Positions 25,898 to 34,311 of a stretch of DNA of 64,000 nt are shown piece by piece. Source of the stretch: Pseudomonas lactis (GTDB taxonomy: Bacteria > Pseudomonadota > Gammaproteobacteria > Pseudomonadales > Pseudomonadaceae); NCBI RefSeq assembly GCF_001439845.1, contig NZ_JYLO01000009.1, positions 285,665 to 349,664 of the forward strand. Reading direction: 5' to 3'. Position numbers and translations under genes: made by a program. Position 1 is the stretch's first letter. Each line of letters starts with the position of its first letter. Under the pieces are notes generated by a model. The model had not been told where the DNA came from and did no database searches. It was given only the letters and a program-made list of their open reading frames with translations.

Positions 25898-26589
25898 AAT
25901 ACAGAGTCACCTTCCACCGATGTCGCTGCAGGCTGTGCAAGTCGTTGAGAAGACACAAGCTGTAGCCTTCTCGGAAGGCCAGGGTTTGCAGGAGGGTAAA
26001 GCCCTTCCTTTATCCAGGACTGAATGCGATGCCAGATGATGGCCAGGCTGAGGTTTTCGTGGGTCTCATCTGGGCTAGTATCCTGTGGAGCATTGAGTTC
26101 CTCGGCGACCAACATGGCGATGTCCAGCAACGCGAGACTGTCGCCAAGCTCTACCTGATGCTCTTGCATTAGGTGCGTCCATCGGTACCAAAGCTGAGCG
26201 TCCATCTCCTCACTGAATTCGCGCCAACGGCCACGACGTGCCGTCACGCCGATCATTAGGCGTTGAAGGGCCACATCCTGCGGAGACAGCCCGAAGAACT
26301 GTTGCAGCATTTGAGTGGTCGCGCCAAGTCGCAGCGCACGTTCAATCATGCGCACTTCTTCATCAGAACGCTGCGCGCCTGACAGTAGTTTTTTTACCAT
26401 GTCCCCATCAATGGTGACGTTGCACCAAGACACGGGAGTGTTAAGCAGCAAGCTCAGTACTGAAGGTTGTTGGAGCTGAGCCAATATCTCTGGCTCCAGG
26501 CCCATTTCGATGCAGCGCCGAAGTTGGCCATTACGCATGTGATGAAGCACCTGTGACAGGATTGCTTCATTTATTGGTGTCTTGGACAT
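25894..26589 (-). CDS. DUF2857 family ICE protein
   Basis: 231 residues from ATG 26589, with AAGGGGGAG just upstream. The N-terminus NEAILSQVLHHMRNGQLRRCIEMGLE and a helix-turn-helix-like ALRLGATTQMLQQFFGLSPQDVALQRLM near residue 95 fit the DUF2857 proteins found between parB and the replication gene in PFGI-1-class ICEs. Likely DNA-binding. Its stop overlaps the start of the replication gene (ATGA), and parB ends 28 bp upstream, so it is a link between partition and replication functions. Confidence 0.75.
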   Translation of the reverse strand: MSKTPINEAILSQVLHHMRNGQLRRCIEMGLEPEILAQLQQPSVLSLLLNTPVSWCNVTIDGDMVKKLLSGAQRSDEEVRMIERALRLGATTQMLQQFFGLSPQDVALQRLMIGVTARRGRWREFSEEMDAQLWYRWTHLMQEHQVELGDSLALLDIAMLVAEELNAPQDTSPDETHENLSLAIIWHRIQSWIKEGLYPPANPGLPRRLQLVSSQRLAQPAATSVEGDSVL

Positions 26590-26617
26590 GACGACTCCCC
26601 CTTGTAGAGTCCGTGTG

Positions 26618-28384
26618 TTAACTGGCTGAATTCGGACCGTTGTTGGCGACTGACTGGATTTCCAGGTCAATCAAACGTCTTGCGAGACGAATAATGCGGA
26701 ACAGCTTCACTAGAGCGCCGTCGCTGAGACGGCATTCACTTTCAGGGGGCTGATCTTTTGTGTGAGGCTGGCCCAGTAAGATCTGGCCCAGTCCGGCTGC
26801 GAACTCAAAGTCAGCCAACGCGTCGATTTGAAGCTTGGGTTGCTGCTGAATCATTTTCAGTACGATGGCCATCGAGCCGCTCAAAGACTGGAGCAGCGTC
26901 AAGGTATGTTGGGCTGTGGCAGTAATTTCGACTTCCGCTTCGGGGTGTCGGTAGCTGAACCCGACGCCACCATCGATATCGATAAATTGACCTGGGGCTT
27001 TGACCGAGCTGGCTATTTCGCGAGCCAATTGAGCGATGTGCTGACGCAGGGTCGCGGTATTGTCTATTTCGCGTTCGATGTACCAAAGGTCAGAAATGGG
27101 ATTGAGTCCGCCAGCTTGAACAGGGATGGCCACCAAGGCATTGGAGGCGAAGTCGGGCAAGACCTCACCGTCAAGCGCAGCGAGCTCCCGTTTCATCTTG
27201 TCGACTCTGGGAGAAGTCTTCACAGGGCTCGCAACGTGCCCATCGATACGTGCTTGGCGCTCTTGTGGGCTCATTTGCTCCTGCGGAGTTGGGGCCAGTT
27301 GCTGTTGCACCCCTTGAGGTGAAGGACTCTCTTTGGAGGGCGTCGTCTTATGTGTGCTGCCCCCCGAAGTAGTAGGGGGTAGTTGTAGAGGGTTCTGATT
27401 AGCCTCAATGCCATTGTTCGAAACGTTAAGTTGAGTCCCCCCCTCAAATTGCGATGCAGGGTACTGTGGCAGCTCAAGAACCGGCGTAGACCGGCGCAAT
27501 TGGTCCTGGTTCTGAGTGATTTCCAACAGTATTTGCTCGTAGCCGAGGTTCAGCGGCTTTTTAAGGTGATCTATCAGTTCGTCCTGAAATCGCTGGAATA
27601 GAAATTCTTCAGCGTCGCCCTCAAACTGGGACAGTACATCTTGGAAAAGCGTATCGAAATCAAGGTGCTGCTCCTGCTCTTGATAATTGCGATCCCAGCA
27701 CTGAAGAGCTGTTTTGCGCAAAGACAGAAGCTTTATGATTCTGTCTACTCCCAGTCCAGAGTACAGCGCGCCTGGAATTGCTGGCAGTAAGTACCGAATG
27801 GTGTCGTGCATACGACTCAAGTGAGACGCGGAGACCGGGTAGCCATCCGCTGACAGCCGCCGTGAAAGCTCACGTAATGAGATAGACTCCCCTGCCTCTG
27901 TTTCATACAGCGCTCTCGCTTTGTCGACCCCAATAGCCCGCTCAATGAACAGGAGCTGGCCTTGGAGGTCGTTTTCAGCCAAGTGGCCGGTGAGCGAGAT
28001 GATTTCGCCCCGAACGGCGTCCCAGGGTCGAAATAGGCAGTGAAACTTGAAGTACTTCTCGTCGCCGGTCTCACGATACAACTCGTTTAAAATTGCCAGG
28101 CGAGTGTTGCCGCCGTTGCGGATCCGGTACTTATCTTCCCCAGGTTTACGAGTGACGGGAGGTGGCGTATCGAGTCCCCGATTTCGTATCGACTCTTTAA
28201 TTTCATCGTACTTCGGGTTACGAGTCGTCCTTGGGTTTTCGTCATACGGCAGCGTTTCGTCGAGAGTCAACAGCATGGGGGTATCGACGATGGGGTCGCT
28301 CATTCGCGCTGCCACCGGCGACTTCGATTCAAACGCCGGCAGCAACAGCTTATCTTTCATGGTTTGGGCCAAAGACGCTTTCAT
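26618..28384 (-). CDS. parB: ParB family protein of ICE
   Basis: 588 residues; AGGAG lies 7 bp before ATG 28384. The N-terminal ParB/sulfiredoxin-like domain (LPYDENPRTTRNPKYDEIKESIRNRGLDTP ... RIRNGGNTRLAIL) keeps a GGNTR version of the CTP-binding box. A central helix-turn-helix follows (ISLRELSRRLSADGYPVSASHLSRM). Residues 300-400 are a low-complexity linker, and the C-terminal domain is private. It is much longer than chromosomal ParB, as in this ICE class. Expected to bind a centromere site on the ICE and work with ParA, whose gene is 6 kb away at the attachment site. Confidence 0.87.
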   Translation of the reverse strand: MKASLAQTMKDKLLLPAFESKSPVAARMSDPIVDTPMLLTLDETLPYDENPRTTRNPKYDEIKESIRNRGLDTPPPVTRKPGEDKYRIRNGGNTRLAILNELYRETGDEKYFKFHCLFRPWDAVRGEIISLTGHLAENDLQGQLLFIERAIGVDKARALYETEAGESISLRELSRRLSADGYPVSASHLSRMHDTIRYLLPAIPGALYSGLGVDRIIKLLSLRKTALQCWDRNYQEQEQHLDFDTLFQDVLSQFEGDAEEFLFQRFQDELIDHLKKPLNLGYEQILLEITQNQDQLRRSTPVLELPQYPASQFEGGTQLNVSNNGIEANQNPLQLPPTTSGGSTHKTTPSKESPSPQGVQQQLAPTPQEQMSPQERQARIDGHVASPVKTSPRVDKMKRELAALDGEVLPDFASNALVAIPVQAGGLNPISDLWYIEREIDNTATLRQHIAQLAREIASSVKAPGQFIDIDGGVGFSYRHPEAEVEITATAQHTLTLLQSLSGSMAIVLKMIQQQPKLQIDALADFEFAAGLGQILLGQPHTKDQPPESECRLSDGALVKLFRIIRLARRLIDLEIQSVANNGPNSAS

Positions 28385-28617
28385 ACTCTGGCTCCTGGCT
28401 GCTCATAAGCCGGGCTTGCCGCCAAAAGCTGGTCAATGATTTTCAAAGCACGATCCAGAGCAGCTTCAAGTTCGGCAGTTGTCTCCAGCCGATAAACAAT
28501 TTCTGAGTTCATCGACCTGGCGTTTTCACGTGCTTCCAACGCGATGCGTTCGCGCATCCCGTCGGGCAGGCGAATAACGAATTTTTCTTCATGCAGACGC
28601 TGTGGTTTGTTACTCAT
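28381..28617 (-). CDS. Arc-like ribbon-helix-helix regulator
   Basis: 78 residues; GGAG lies 6-7 bp before ATG 28617. The strand EKFVIRLPDGMRERIALEAREN followed by ARSMNSEIVYRLE is the Arc/MetJ ribbon-helix-helix pattern. C-terminal helix may extend the dimer. The stop overlaps the parB start (ATGA). A small RHH protein in front of parB suggests autoregulation of the partition operon, by analogy with plasmid par operons. Confidence 0.85.
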   Translation of the reverse strand: MSNKPQRLHEEKFVIRLPDGMRERIALEARENARSMNSEIVYRLETTAELEAALDRALKIIDQLLAASPAYEQPGARV

Positions 28618-28650
28618 GGTGGGCTCCGATGCCTAGGGTAGAAAGTGTGT

Positions 28651-29652
28651 TCAGCGACGTTTCAACTGATCAGTGAGTTGGGTAGGTAACCCCTTGATGA
28701 CTAATGAATTGGACGCCTCGTCGTACTCGATCTTGTCCCCTAGCAGATGCGCTTCAAAACTGATGGACAAGCCTTCGGCACGGCCGGTGAACCGACGGAA
28801 TTGGTTGAGAGTGCGTTTATCCAGGGGGATTTCCGGCGACAGGCCGTAGTCCTTATTGCGGATATGGTCGTAGAACGCCTTGGGGCGATCTTCATCGATC
28901 AAGCCTGACAGTTCCTCCAGGCCCATGGGTTCACCGAGCTTGGCCTGGCTGGTGGCGTAGTCCACCAGGGCCTTGGTTTTCTCGCGGGCCGATTCGTCTG
29001 GCAGGTCTTCGTTTTCAACGAAGTCGCTGAACGCCTTGAGGAGGGCGCGGGTTTCGCCCGGGCCGTCGACGCCTTCCATGCAGCCAATGAAGTCGCTGAA
29101 ATACCCCGAGATCTTCTTACCGTTTTTGCCTTTGATGTACGAGATGTACTGCTTGGATTGCTTGTTGTTCTGCCACTCGGACAAGTTGATACGCGCTGCC
29201 AGGTGCAACTGGCCAACGTCCAGGTGGCGTGAAGGAGTGACGTCCAGATCGTCAGTAACCACCACGCCTTCACTGTGGTGGAGCAGGGCGACAGTTAGGT
29301 AGTCGGTCATGCCTTGCTGGTAATGGGCAAACAGTACGTGGCCACCGGTGGAGAGGTTGGACTCTTCCATCAGCTTTTGCAGATGCTCGACCGCCGTGTG
29401 GCTGAAGGCGGTGAAGTCCTGGTCACCTTCAAAGTACTGCTTTAACCAGCCGCTAAACGGGTGCGCGCCGGACTCGGCATGGAAGAAACCCCAGGCCTTG
29501 CCTTGTTTGGCGTTATAGCTCTCGTTGAGGTCGGCAAGCATGTTCTCGATGGCGACCGATTCGGATAGCTCCGAATCGCGTGCCTGGAGAACAGCAGGTG
29601 TGCCATCGGGTTTTTTGTCGATCAGGTGGACGATGCAATGACGGATAGGCAT
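28651..29652 (-). CDS. yejK: YejK/NdpA nucleoid-associated protein of ICE
   Basis: 333 residues, full length for the YejK (NdpA) family, starting MPIRHCIVHLIDKKPDG. Family hallmarks include YFEGDQDFTAFS, VLFAHYQQGMTDYLTVALL, LDVGQLHLAARINLSEWQ and the YISYIKGKNGKKISGYFSDFIGC stretch. AGGAGG precedes the start; the start is joined to the HicA-like gene by TAATG. NdpA homologues are found on PAPI-1-type islands, where nucleoid-associated proteins influence island genes. Here it could silence or tune ICE expression or bind the circular form. The gene looks more GC-rich than its neighbours. Confidence 0.92.
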   Translation of the reverse strand: MPIRHCIVHLIDKKPDGTPAVLQARDSELSESVAIENMLADLNESYNAKQGKAWGFFHAESGAHPFSGWLKQYFEGDQDFTAFSHTAVEHLQKLMEESNLSTGGHVLFAHYQQGMTDYLTVALLHHSEGVVVTDDLDVTPSRHLDVGQLHLAARINLSEWQNNKQSKQYISYIKGKNGKKISGYFSDFIGCMEGVDGPGETRALLKAFSDFVENEDLPDESAREKTKALVDYATSQAKLGEPMGLEELSGLIDEDRPKAFYDHIRNKDYGLSPEIPLDKRTLNQFRRFTGRAEGLSISFEAHLLGDKIEYDEASNSLVIKGLPTQLTDQLKRR

Positions 29653-29891
29653 TAGATTGCCTCCTGCGAGTGTAGGGTTTGAGCTCGATCAGCACGACGA
29701 ATACGGGCTTTGGCGTTGAGGCCTGAGCGGTAATCGCTTGCGGTTGATGAGGTGTAAATCGATCCAAGGCCAGATTTCGTGAACTTGATATGGCCACCTT
29801 GAGTGCGAGACACCGTCCAGCCATTCGCTTCAGCAAACTTCACGAGTACACGAAGGCTCTCGCTTTTTCCGCGTAGGAGATTGGTGGTCAT
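29652..29891 (-). CDS. HicA-like (YcfA fold) small protein, no HicB partner
   Basis: 79 residues. The pattern AEANGWTVSRTQGGHIKFTKSGLGSIYTSSTASDYRSGLNAKARIRRA resembles the HicA dsRNA-binding-like fold, with the histidine in GGHIKF at the catalytic position of HicA toxins. No HicB antitoxin gene lies next to it; the neighbours are a protein of unknown function and YejK, both overlapping. It may therefore be an RNA-binding regulator rather than a toxin. ATG 29891 overlaps the preceding stop (ATGA). Confidence 0.62.
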   Translation of the reverse strand: MTTNLLRGKSESLRVLVKFAEANGWTVSRTQGGHIKFTKSGLGSIYTSSTASDYRSGLNAKARIRRADRAQTLHSQEAI

Positions 29892-30409
29892 AGCTCTGCA
29901 TCCCTGTCTGCCAGAACGTTACCGGTCTGGATCGCGATGATTTCAGCCTGATCGCCAGGAAACTTGGTACCGAGCTCATGCAAAAAGTGACGCGTAGCCT
30001 CACGTGCTCCAGGCACGCGGAACACCACGCTGCAGTGCTGAACTTCCGCGGGGTGTTGCAGGTGAGACATGACGGCCACTTTCAGCGAGCAGCACTGGAG
30101 GTAGCGGGGCACCCAAACCGACCAGAAGTAGCTGGATAGCAAGGCGCCCGCACAGAGCAGTTCAACGGTAATTGTTGCGCTGGGCGTGTTGGTCAGCTCG
30201 ACGTAGCCGAGCTTCTCAAACTCCAACAGATCCTCACGCATGCTCATTGGGACCACGGTGCTGTGGTCACGAGCAAGGCGGCCGATCGCTTGAGCTAATG
30301 CGTCGAGCTCCACCGGGTTGATCCCAGATTTATGGGCATGAGCCACAGCAGAGGCTTCGAACACGGCACCGGCATGGATACTAGGAAATAGCTCGGCGCT
30401 ACTGTGCAT
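29888..30409 (-). CDS. Unknown ICE protein
   Basis: 173 residues from ATG 30409, which has AGGAGG 6 bp upstream; the frame is open further up but without a better start. Not recognised. Starts MHSSAELFPSIHAGAVFEA; the middle has a hydrophobic, cysteine-containing stretch (VELLCAGALLSSYFWSVW, about residues 92-109) that could be buried or a membrane helix. It overlaps the zinc-ribbon gene before it by 11 bp and the HicA-like gene after it by 4 bp. Confidence 0.65.
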   Translation of the reverse strand: MHSSAELFPSIHAGAVFEASAVAHAHKSGINPVELDALAQAIGRLARDHSTVVPMSMREDLLEFEKLGYVELTNTPSATITVELLCAGALLSSYFWSVWVPRYLQCCSLKVAVMSHLQHPAEVQHCSVVFRVPGAREATRHFLHELGTKFPGDQAEIIAIQTGNVLADRDAEL

Positions 30410-30593
30410 CCGACACCTCCTGAAGCTCCTCGATGTCATAGCTATTGCAAGTAGGGCAAATAAGCTCGTCCACTTCACCGCCGGGTAAGGCTGGAGCGCC
30501 ACTCACTTGATGTTTCGGGTGGTGGCTATCGCATTGAAGGCACCAGTGAGTGATGCGTACGAGAGTATTCATCGCTGAGGTGTGCTTTTTCAT
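30399..30593 (-). CDS. Small zinc-ribbon-like protein
   Basis: 64 residues. Two CxxC pairs, CLQC near residue 18 and CPTC near residue 46, predict a single zinc ribbon; the tail SYDIEELQEVSD is acidic. ATG 30593 overlaps the dnaB stop (ATGA), and its own end overlaps the next gene. Gene chain and cysteine spacing support a real protein, but the function is unknown; a protein adaptor for DnaB or SSB is speculation. Confidence 0.62.
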   Translation of the reverse strand: MKKHTSAMNTLVRITHWCLQCDSHHPKHQVSGAPALPGGEVDELICPTCNSYDIEELQEVSDAQ

Positions 30594-31939
30594 AGTTGAG
30601 CCCCTTGCCAGCCGGCGTTGGGACTGAGGTTGGCAAACCGGGTCTGATTGGCGATGAAGGCTGTTCGTACGGTCCCAGTTGGGCCGTTACGCGCCTTGCC
30701 GAGAATGATTTCTGCAATGCCTTTGTGTTCGCTCTGAGGGTGGTACACCTCGTCCCGGTAGACGAACATAATCAGGTCCGCGTCCTGTTCAATCGCACCG
30801 CTATCACGCAGGTCTGCGTTGATCGGACGCTTATTTGGCCGTCGCTCCAGTTCTCGGTTGAGCTGGGAAAGCGCAACCACCGGGCAATTCATCTCTTTCG
30901 CTAGGGCCTTGAGGGACTGGGATATAGCGCTGATCTCGTTGGCCCTGTTTTCCTGACCTGGGCAGCGCATGAGCTGCAGGTAATCGATCAGGATCAAGCT
31001 CGGGTGTCCGAAGCGACGAGCTGCTCGACGAGATTTAGCTCTGATTACTGCAGGCGTGAGCGCTGATGAGTCGTCGATGACCAGCCGCTCTCCATAGCCA
31101 TTAATACGAGAAACCGCTGCAGTCAGCTTCGGCCAATCATCATCATCGAGCTTGCCCTTCAATAGCCTGCCCAGATCGATATGGCCTAGGATGCCCATCA
31201 ATCGATACATCAGTGCTTTGGCCGGCATTTCCATGCTGAAAACCTGAACTGTACGATCAAGCTTTGCCTGCAGAGCCGTATCTATGAAGTTCAAGGCCAG
31301 AGAGGTCTTCCCCATAGACGGGCGCGCGCCGAGGATGATCAGGTCGGCTTCTTGAAAACCCGACGTCAGCTCGTCCAGGTCCTCCAGGCCTGAAGGCAGG
31401 CCGGTCACGGTGATATTGCCGTTGAAATGTTCGTCTATTTGTTCGACGACGTTCGTCAGGCATTGGTTGATATTGACGAATTCCGTTGCGCTCTTGCCTT
31501 CACCCAGAGCGAACAGTTGCTGTTCAATTGATTCTTGAACATCCTCCGCACTTGCCAACGGGTCTGTCGCCTCGCGAGAGCATTGGTATCCAAGGGACAT
31601 GAGCTGTCTGAGCCGAGAGCGATTACGCACGATGGATGCGTAATGCTCGATGTTGGCTACAGACGGCGTGTTTTTGGCCAGCTCGCCCAGATAGCTCAGC
31701 CCTCCGGCTTCGTCTGGCTCCTCCAACGCGTTGTGGACGGTGACGATGTCGAACGGAATGGACTTGTCAGCAAGGCTTGCCATTGTCCGGAACAGCAACC
31801 GATGGTCGTGTCGGAAAAAATCAGAGGCATCCAGTTTGTCTGCGACGAGATCCCAGGTGTTGTTGTCGAGCAGTAGCCCACCTAACACACCTTGTTCAGC
31901 CTCTACGGAGTAGGGAGGTGAGAGGTCAAGGTGATTCAT
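30590..31939 (-). CDS. dnaB: DnaB-type replicative helicase of ICE
   Basis: 449 residues; AGGAG lies 8 bp before ATG 31939. N-terminal DnaB domain (PPYSVEAEQGVLGGLLLDN), then a RecA-like motor with Walker A GARPSMGKTSL near residue 205, LILIDYLQLM as Walker B and the DLRDSGAIEQDADLIMFVYRD arginine-finger region. It is full length and distinct from the chromosomal helicase gene. With SSB, the STY4528-type protein and the 57-bp array it gives the ICE its own replication kit. Confidence 0.95.
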   Translation of the reverse strand: MNHLDLSPPYSVEAEQGVLGGLLLDNNTWDLVADKLDASDFFRHDHRLLFRTMASLADKSIPFDIVTVHNALEEPDEAGGLSYLGELAKNTPSVANIEHYASIVRNRSRLRQLMSLGYQCSREATDPLASAEDVQESIEQQLFALGEGKSATEFVNINQCLTNVVEQIDEHFNGNITVTGLPSGLEDLDELTSGFQEADLIILGARPSMGKTSLALNFIDTALQAKLDRTVQVFSMEMPAKALMYRLMGILGHIDLGRLLKGKLDDDDWPKLTAAVSRINGYGERLVIDDSSALTPAVIRAKSRRAARRFGHPSLILIDYLQLMRCPGQENRANEISAISQSLKALAKEMNCPVVALSQLNRELERRPNKRPINADLRDSGAIEQDADLIMFVYRDEVYHPQSEHKGIAEIILGKARNGPTGTVRTAFIANQTRFANLSPNAGWQGAQL

Positions 31940-32154
31940 TTCCCAGACTCCTGGCCTATCTGAAGAAAACCACTCCCGTTGCGTGCCCCCAGGGCTTTGA
32001 CCATGTCGACTTCAACCTTCGCTGAATTGATCATGACCTGAGCAACCTCGGCAACCGCTTTGGCCCGTTCGATTTCCATTGGTCTTTCTGGGTCCAGGAG
32101 GCTCTCGATCGCGACGAACAGGTGATTACGTAGATCTTCAATCTTGTTCTTCAT
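31936..32154 (-). CDS. Small helical protein preceding dnaB
   Basis: 72 residues from ATG 32154, with GGAGG 7 bp upstream (the in-frame TTG at 32160 lacks one). Predicted helical (IEDLRNHLFVAIESLL; ERAKAVAEVAQVMINSAKVEVDMVKAL). Not recognised as a named family. Overlaps the HNH gene by 17 bp and the dnaB start by 4 bp. Small helical partners of DnaB, such as loaders, come to mind, but the protein has no ATPase motif and the idea is untested. Confidence 0.65.
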   Translation of the reverse strand: MKNKIEDLRNHLFVAIESLLDPERPMEIERAKAVAEVAQVMINSAKVEVDMVKALGARNGSGFLQIGQESGK

Positions 32155-32857
32155 GTTCAACCTCCCGGATGGTGCGTTTGAGTTTGCCGATAGCGCGTAT
32201 TGCGGATTTCAGCTCTTCCGGATACCGATGAATGGTGTTCCGACGCATACGTTCTGCTCTCGTCAGCAACTCCAGGTTATTCAGGGCTATATGGGCCTTG
32301 TTGCCGTCCTTGAAGCACACGCACATGTTTATAGGGACTGGTCCGTGATGCTCCTCCCAAAGCAGTACATGCACGGCTTTCCAGTCAACGGGTGGGTAAC
32401 CGGTATCGGTGATTTTCTTCTGCTGATAACCGTCAGGAGTTGTGCGCAGGCTGCCAATAGGCAGCCAGTTCCCTGGTTTATTGCCGGCCTTAAACTGCGT
32501 CTGAGTCATACGGCCAGAGGAGGGGAGCCCCTTAAGGCCCTTATTCCATGGGACGGATCCCTTGGGAAAGCGGAATTCTGCGCCCAACTTGCCGTCAAGC
32601 CGGCCACAGAGACTACTGCGAAGAAACTCGGCGCTTTTGCTCAAGCCCAGCCGTTTGGCTTTGGCATAGACCTGATAGACGCTGAGCCCCAATTCGGCGG
32701 CTAGGACCTGAGTCGGTTCATTGGGATAGCGGGCAATGAGCGAGCGCTCTTCTGCCTCACTCCAAACATGGTGTTTGTGAACCGGGGCAAGCCCAAGTTG
32801 GGATCTGGCTTGTTCCAGCGCCGCCATGGCCAAAGGTGAAAGCGAATGAGTTCTCAT
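32138..32857 (-). CDS. HNH endonuclease-like protein with N-terminal HTH
   Basis: 239 residues from ATG 32857, which overlaps the DUF2786 stop and has GGAGG upstream. Residues 20-65 look like a Myb/HTH-type DNA-binding helix bundle (WSEAEERSLIARYPNEPTQVLAAELGLSVYQVYAKAKRLGL). The C-terminal part, AVHVLLWEEHHGPVPINMCVCFKDGN ... NNLELLTRAE, is the phage-type HNH fold (His, Asn, and a loose third histidine). Such genes are often mobile homing nucleases, but here it is fused into the overlapping gene chain, suggesting it is a stable ICE component. Confidence 0.75.
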   Translation of the reverse strand: MRTHSLSPLAMAALEQARSQLGLAPVHKHHVWSEAEERSLIARYPNEPTQVLAAELGLSVYQVYAKAKRLGLSKSAEFLRSSLCGRLDGKLGAEFRFPKGSVPWNKGLKGLPSSGRMTQTQFKAGNKPGNWLPIGSLRTTPDGYQQKKITDTGYPPVDWKAVHVLLWEEHHGPVPINMCVCFKDGNKAHIALNNLELLTRAERMRRNTIHRYPEELKSAIRAIGKLKRTIREVEHEEQD

Positions 32858-33555
32858 TGGCTCCCTCCATGCCCAAGGGCTCCTTGTGACTGCTGTCCGA
32901 CACCACGATGCAGCCTGGCATGCTTGCCCTGGTCCCATCCCGCTTGCAAAGAGCGGGTGTCATGACCTTTGGCTTCGATGGGCTTGATAATGGCTAGCGT
33001 TAGTTTTGGATGATGCCATTCCAGGTAGGCTTGGATCTCCAGCGCAGTGTTTTCGTCTATCCCACCTGCAAACTGGTTCACCTTAGAGGCGACGGCATTG
33101 AGCCAGCCCTCGGCAAACAGTTGGCCGCGGTGACGTTTGGTTTTCAGTTGGCAGCGCTTCTGCTGGGCAACATGAGCTCGTCGGGCTGCGACAAGCTGGT
33201 GATGCAGCGTTGAATAGGTGTGAGCTGCCAGATCGGGTGAAATACCTTTCCCCAAGAACTTGAAGGACCAGCCAAGTAGCGGATTGAAATACGCCAAGTG
33301 GCTGCAATCGAAGGCTTGGGAACAGATTGAGGCCAGGTTGTGCAGCCAATCCTGCGGTGCCCGACGGGTTTTGGTACCCACAATGGATTCTTCGATTGTA
33401 TGGGCAGCGACTTCGGTGTGTTCCAAGTTGTACTGATTCATCAAATGGCGAGCTTGACGAAGTGCAATTTCCACTTCGTTTGGGGCAGCGCCTTGTGACT
33501 TGGCCAGCGCCATGAGTTTGGCGACCTTGCTGAGGACTTTTTGCTTGTCCATCAT
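32854..33555 (-). CDS. DUF2786 family protein
   Basis: 233 residues. The N-terminal 45 residues (KVLSKVAKLMALAKSQGAAPNEVEIALRQARHLMNQYNL) are a textbook DUF2786 domain. The rest resembles the longer DUF7168-like companions with a WLHNLASICSQAFDC stretch. ATG 33555 and ATG 33552 are adjacent, right at the preceding stop. Function not established; members occur in phages and ICEs. Part of the parA-led transcript. Confidence 0.85.
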   Translation of the reverse strand: MMDKQKVLSKVAKLMALAKSQGAAPNEVEIALRQARHLMNQYNLEHTEVAAHTIEESIVGTKTRRAPQDWLHNLASICSQAFDCSHLAYFNPLLGWSFKFLGKGISPDLAAHTYSTLHHQLVAARRAHVAQQKRCQLKTKRHRGQLFAEGWLNAVASKVNQFAGGIDENTALEIQAYLEWHHPKLTLAIIKPIEAKGHDTRSLQAGWDQGKHARLHRGVGQQSQGALGHGGSQ

Positions 33556-34310
33556 TCACCCCCTTCCTGTTGGAGGCGGGGGGAGAGCGCCTCTGACCAC
33601 AGGCGAAGTGTTTCTTCCTCATCAGCAGAGAGGTGAGTCCGGGCAAGGCAGTCCGCAACCTTCTGTTTCAGGGCATCAAGGCGGTCTTGAACACTTGACC
33701 CATCGTCGTAAGCAATCTCTTGCTCAACAGCTTGCACAACGTCATTACGAAGAGAGAGAACCGTGCTTATCCAAAAAGCACTTGGGCTGGTCCAGCCAAT
33801 GAGCTTTCGAGTTCTGGCAGGCGACAGGTAATCACGGAGCCTGAGATTGAACTCCCTAGGGGAATAACCATTCCTGAAAACGTCTGCTCGATTAAGCGTC
33901 AGCGCTGTTTTAAGAATATCTAGAAGAGGGTCCAAAGCCGTTGGCTCAGGAGCAAAGGGTTCTAAATATGTTTCAGCTACCAGGCGTTTGGCTTCGGCAT
34001 ATCGACTTTGCTGACGGCGTTTGGCTTGGTTTTCGTCGCGGCCGCGCTTTTCCTTCGCGTGCTTAATGTTCGAGTTCACTGACTCGATAAGCTTCGCGGC
34101 GTCCTGCAAAAGCTGAAGCTGGTCAACGCTCAACTGAGCGCCAATCCGACCGGGTAATTGGTAACCGCTTGTCAGGGCTCGGATTTCTCGTGCGGTTCCA
34201 CTGAGCTTGGCTTGCAAGCTGCGCAATTGCTGAGCGCTGTAGTACTTGCCAACCTCTAGGATGAGGTTTGCAGTAATACTGCGGGCGTCGGTAATGGAGG
34301 GCTTCGCCAT
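33552..34310 (-). CDS. Unknown ICE protein next to ParA
   Basis: 252 residues, mainly helical, Leu/Ala/Arg-rich with a basic coiled segment AKEKRGRDENQAKRRQQSRYAEAKR near residue 85. Not recognised by family name; a gene in this position is common beside parA in this ICE class. GGAGG lies upstream of ATG 34310, one base after the parA stop. The basic helix suggests nucleic-acid binding; it may be the functional partner of ParA that replaces a classical adjacent ParB. Confidence 0.65.
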   Translation of the reverse strand: MAKPSITDARSITANLILEVGKYYSAQQLRSLQAKLSGTAREIRALTSGYQLPGRIGAQLSVDQLQLLQDAAKLIESVNSNIKHAKEKRGRDENQAKRRQQSRYAEAKRLVAETYLEPFAPEPTALDPLLDILKTALTLNRADVFRNGYSPREFNLRLRDYLSPARTRKLIGWTSPSAFWISTVLSLRNDVVQAVEQEIAYDDGSSVQDRLDALKQKVADCLARTHLSADEEETLRLWSEALSPRLQQEGGE

Positions 34311-34311
34311 T

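Noticed and set aside
29652..29891. Complete HicAB toxin-antitoxin system
   Set aside because: Only a HicA-like protein is found; neither neighbour has a HicB pattern.
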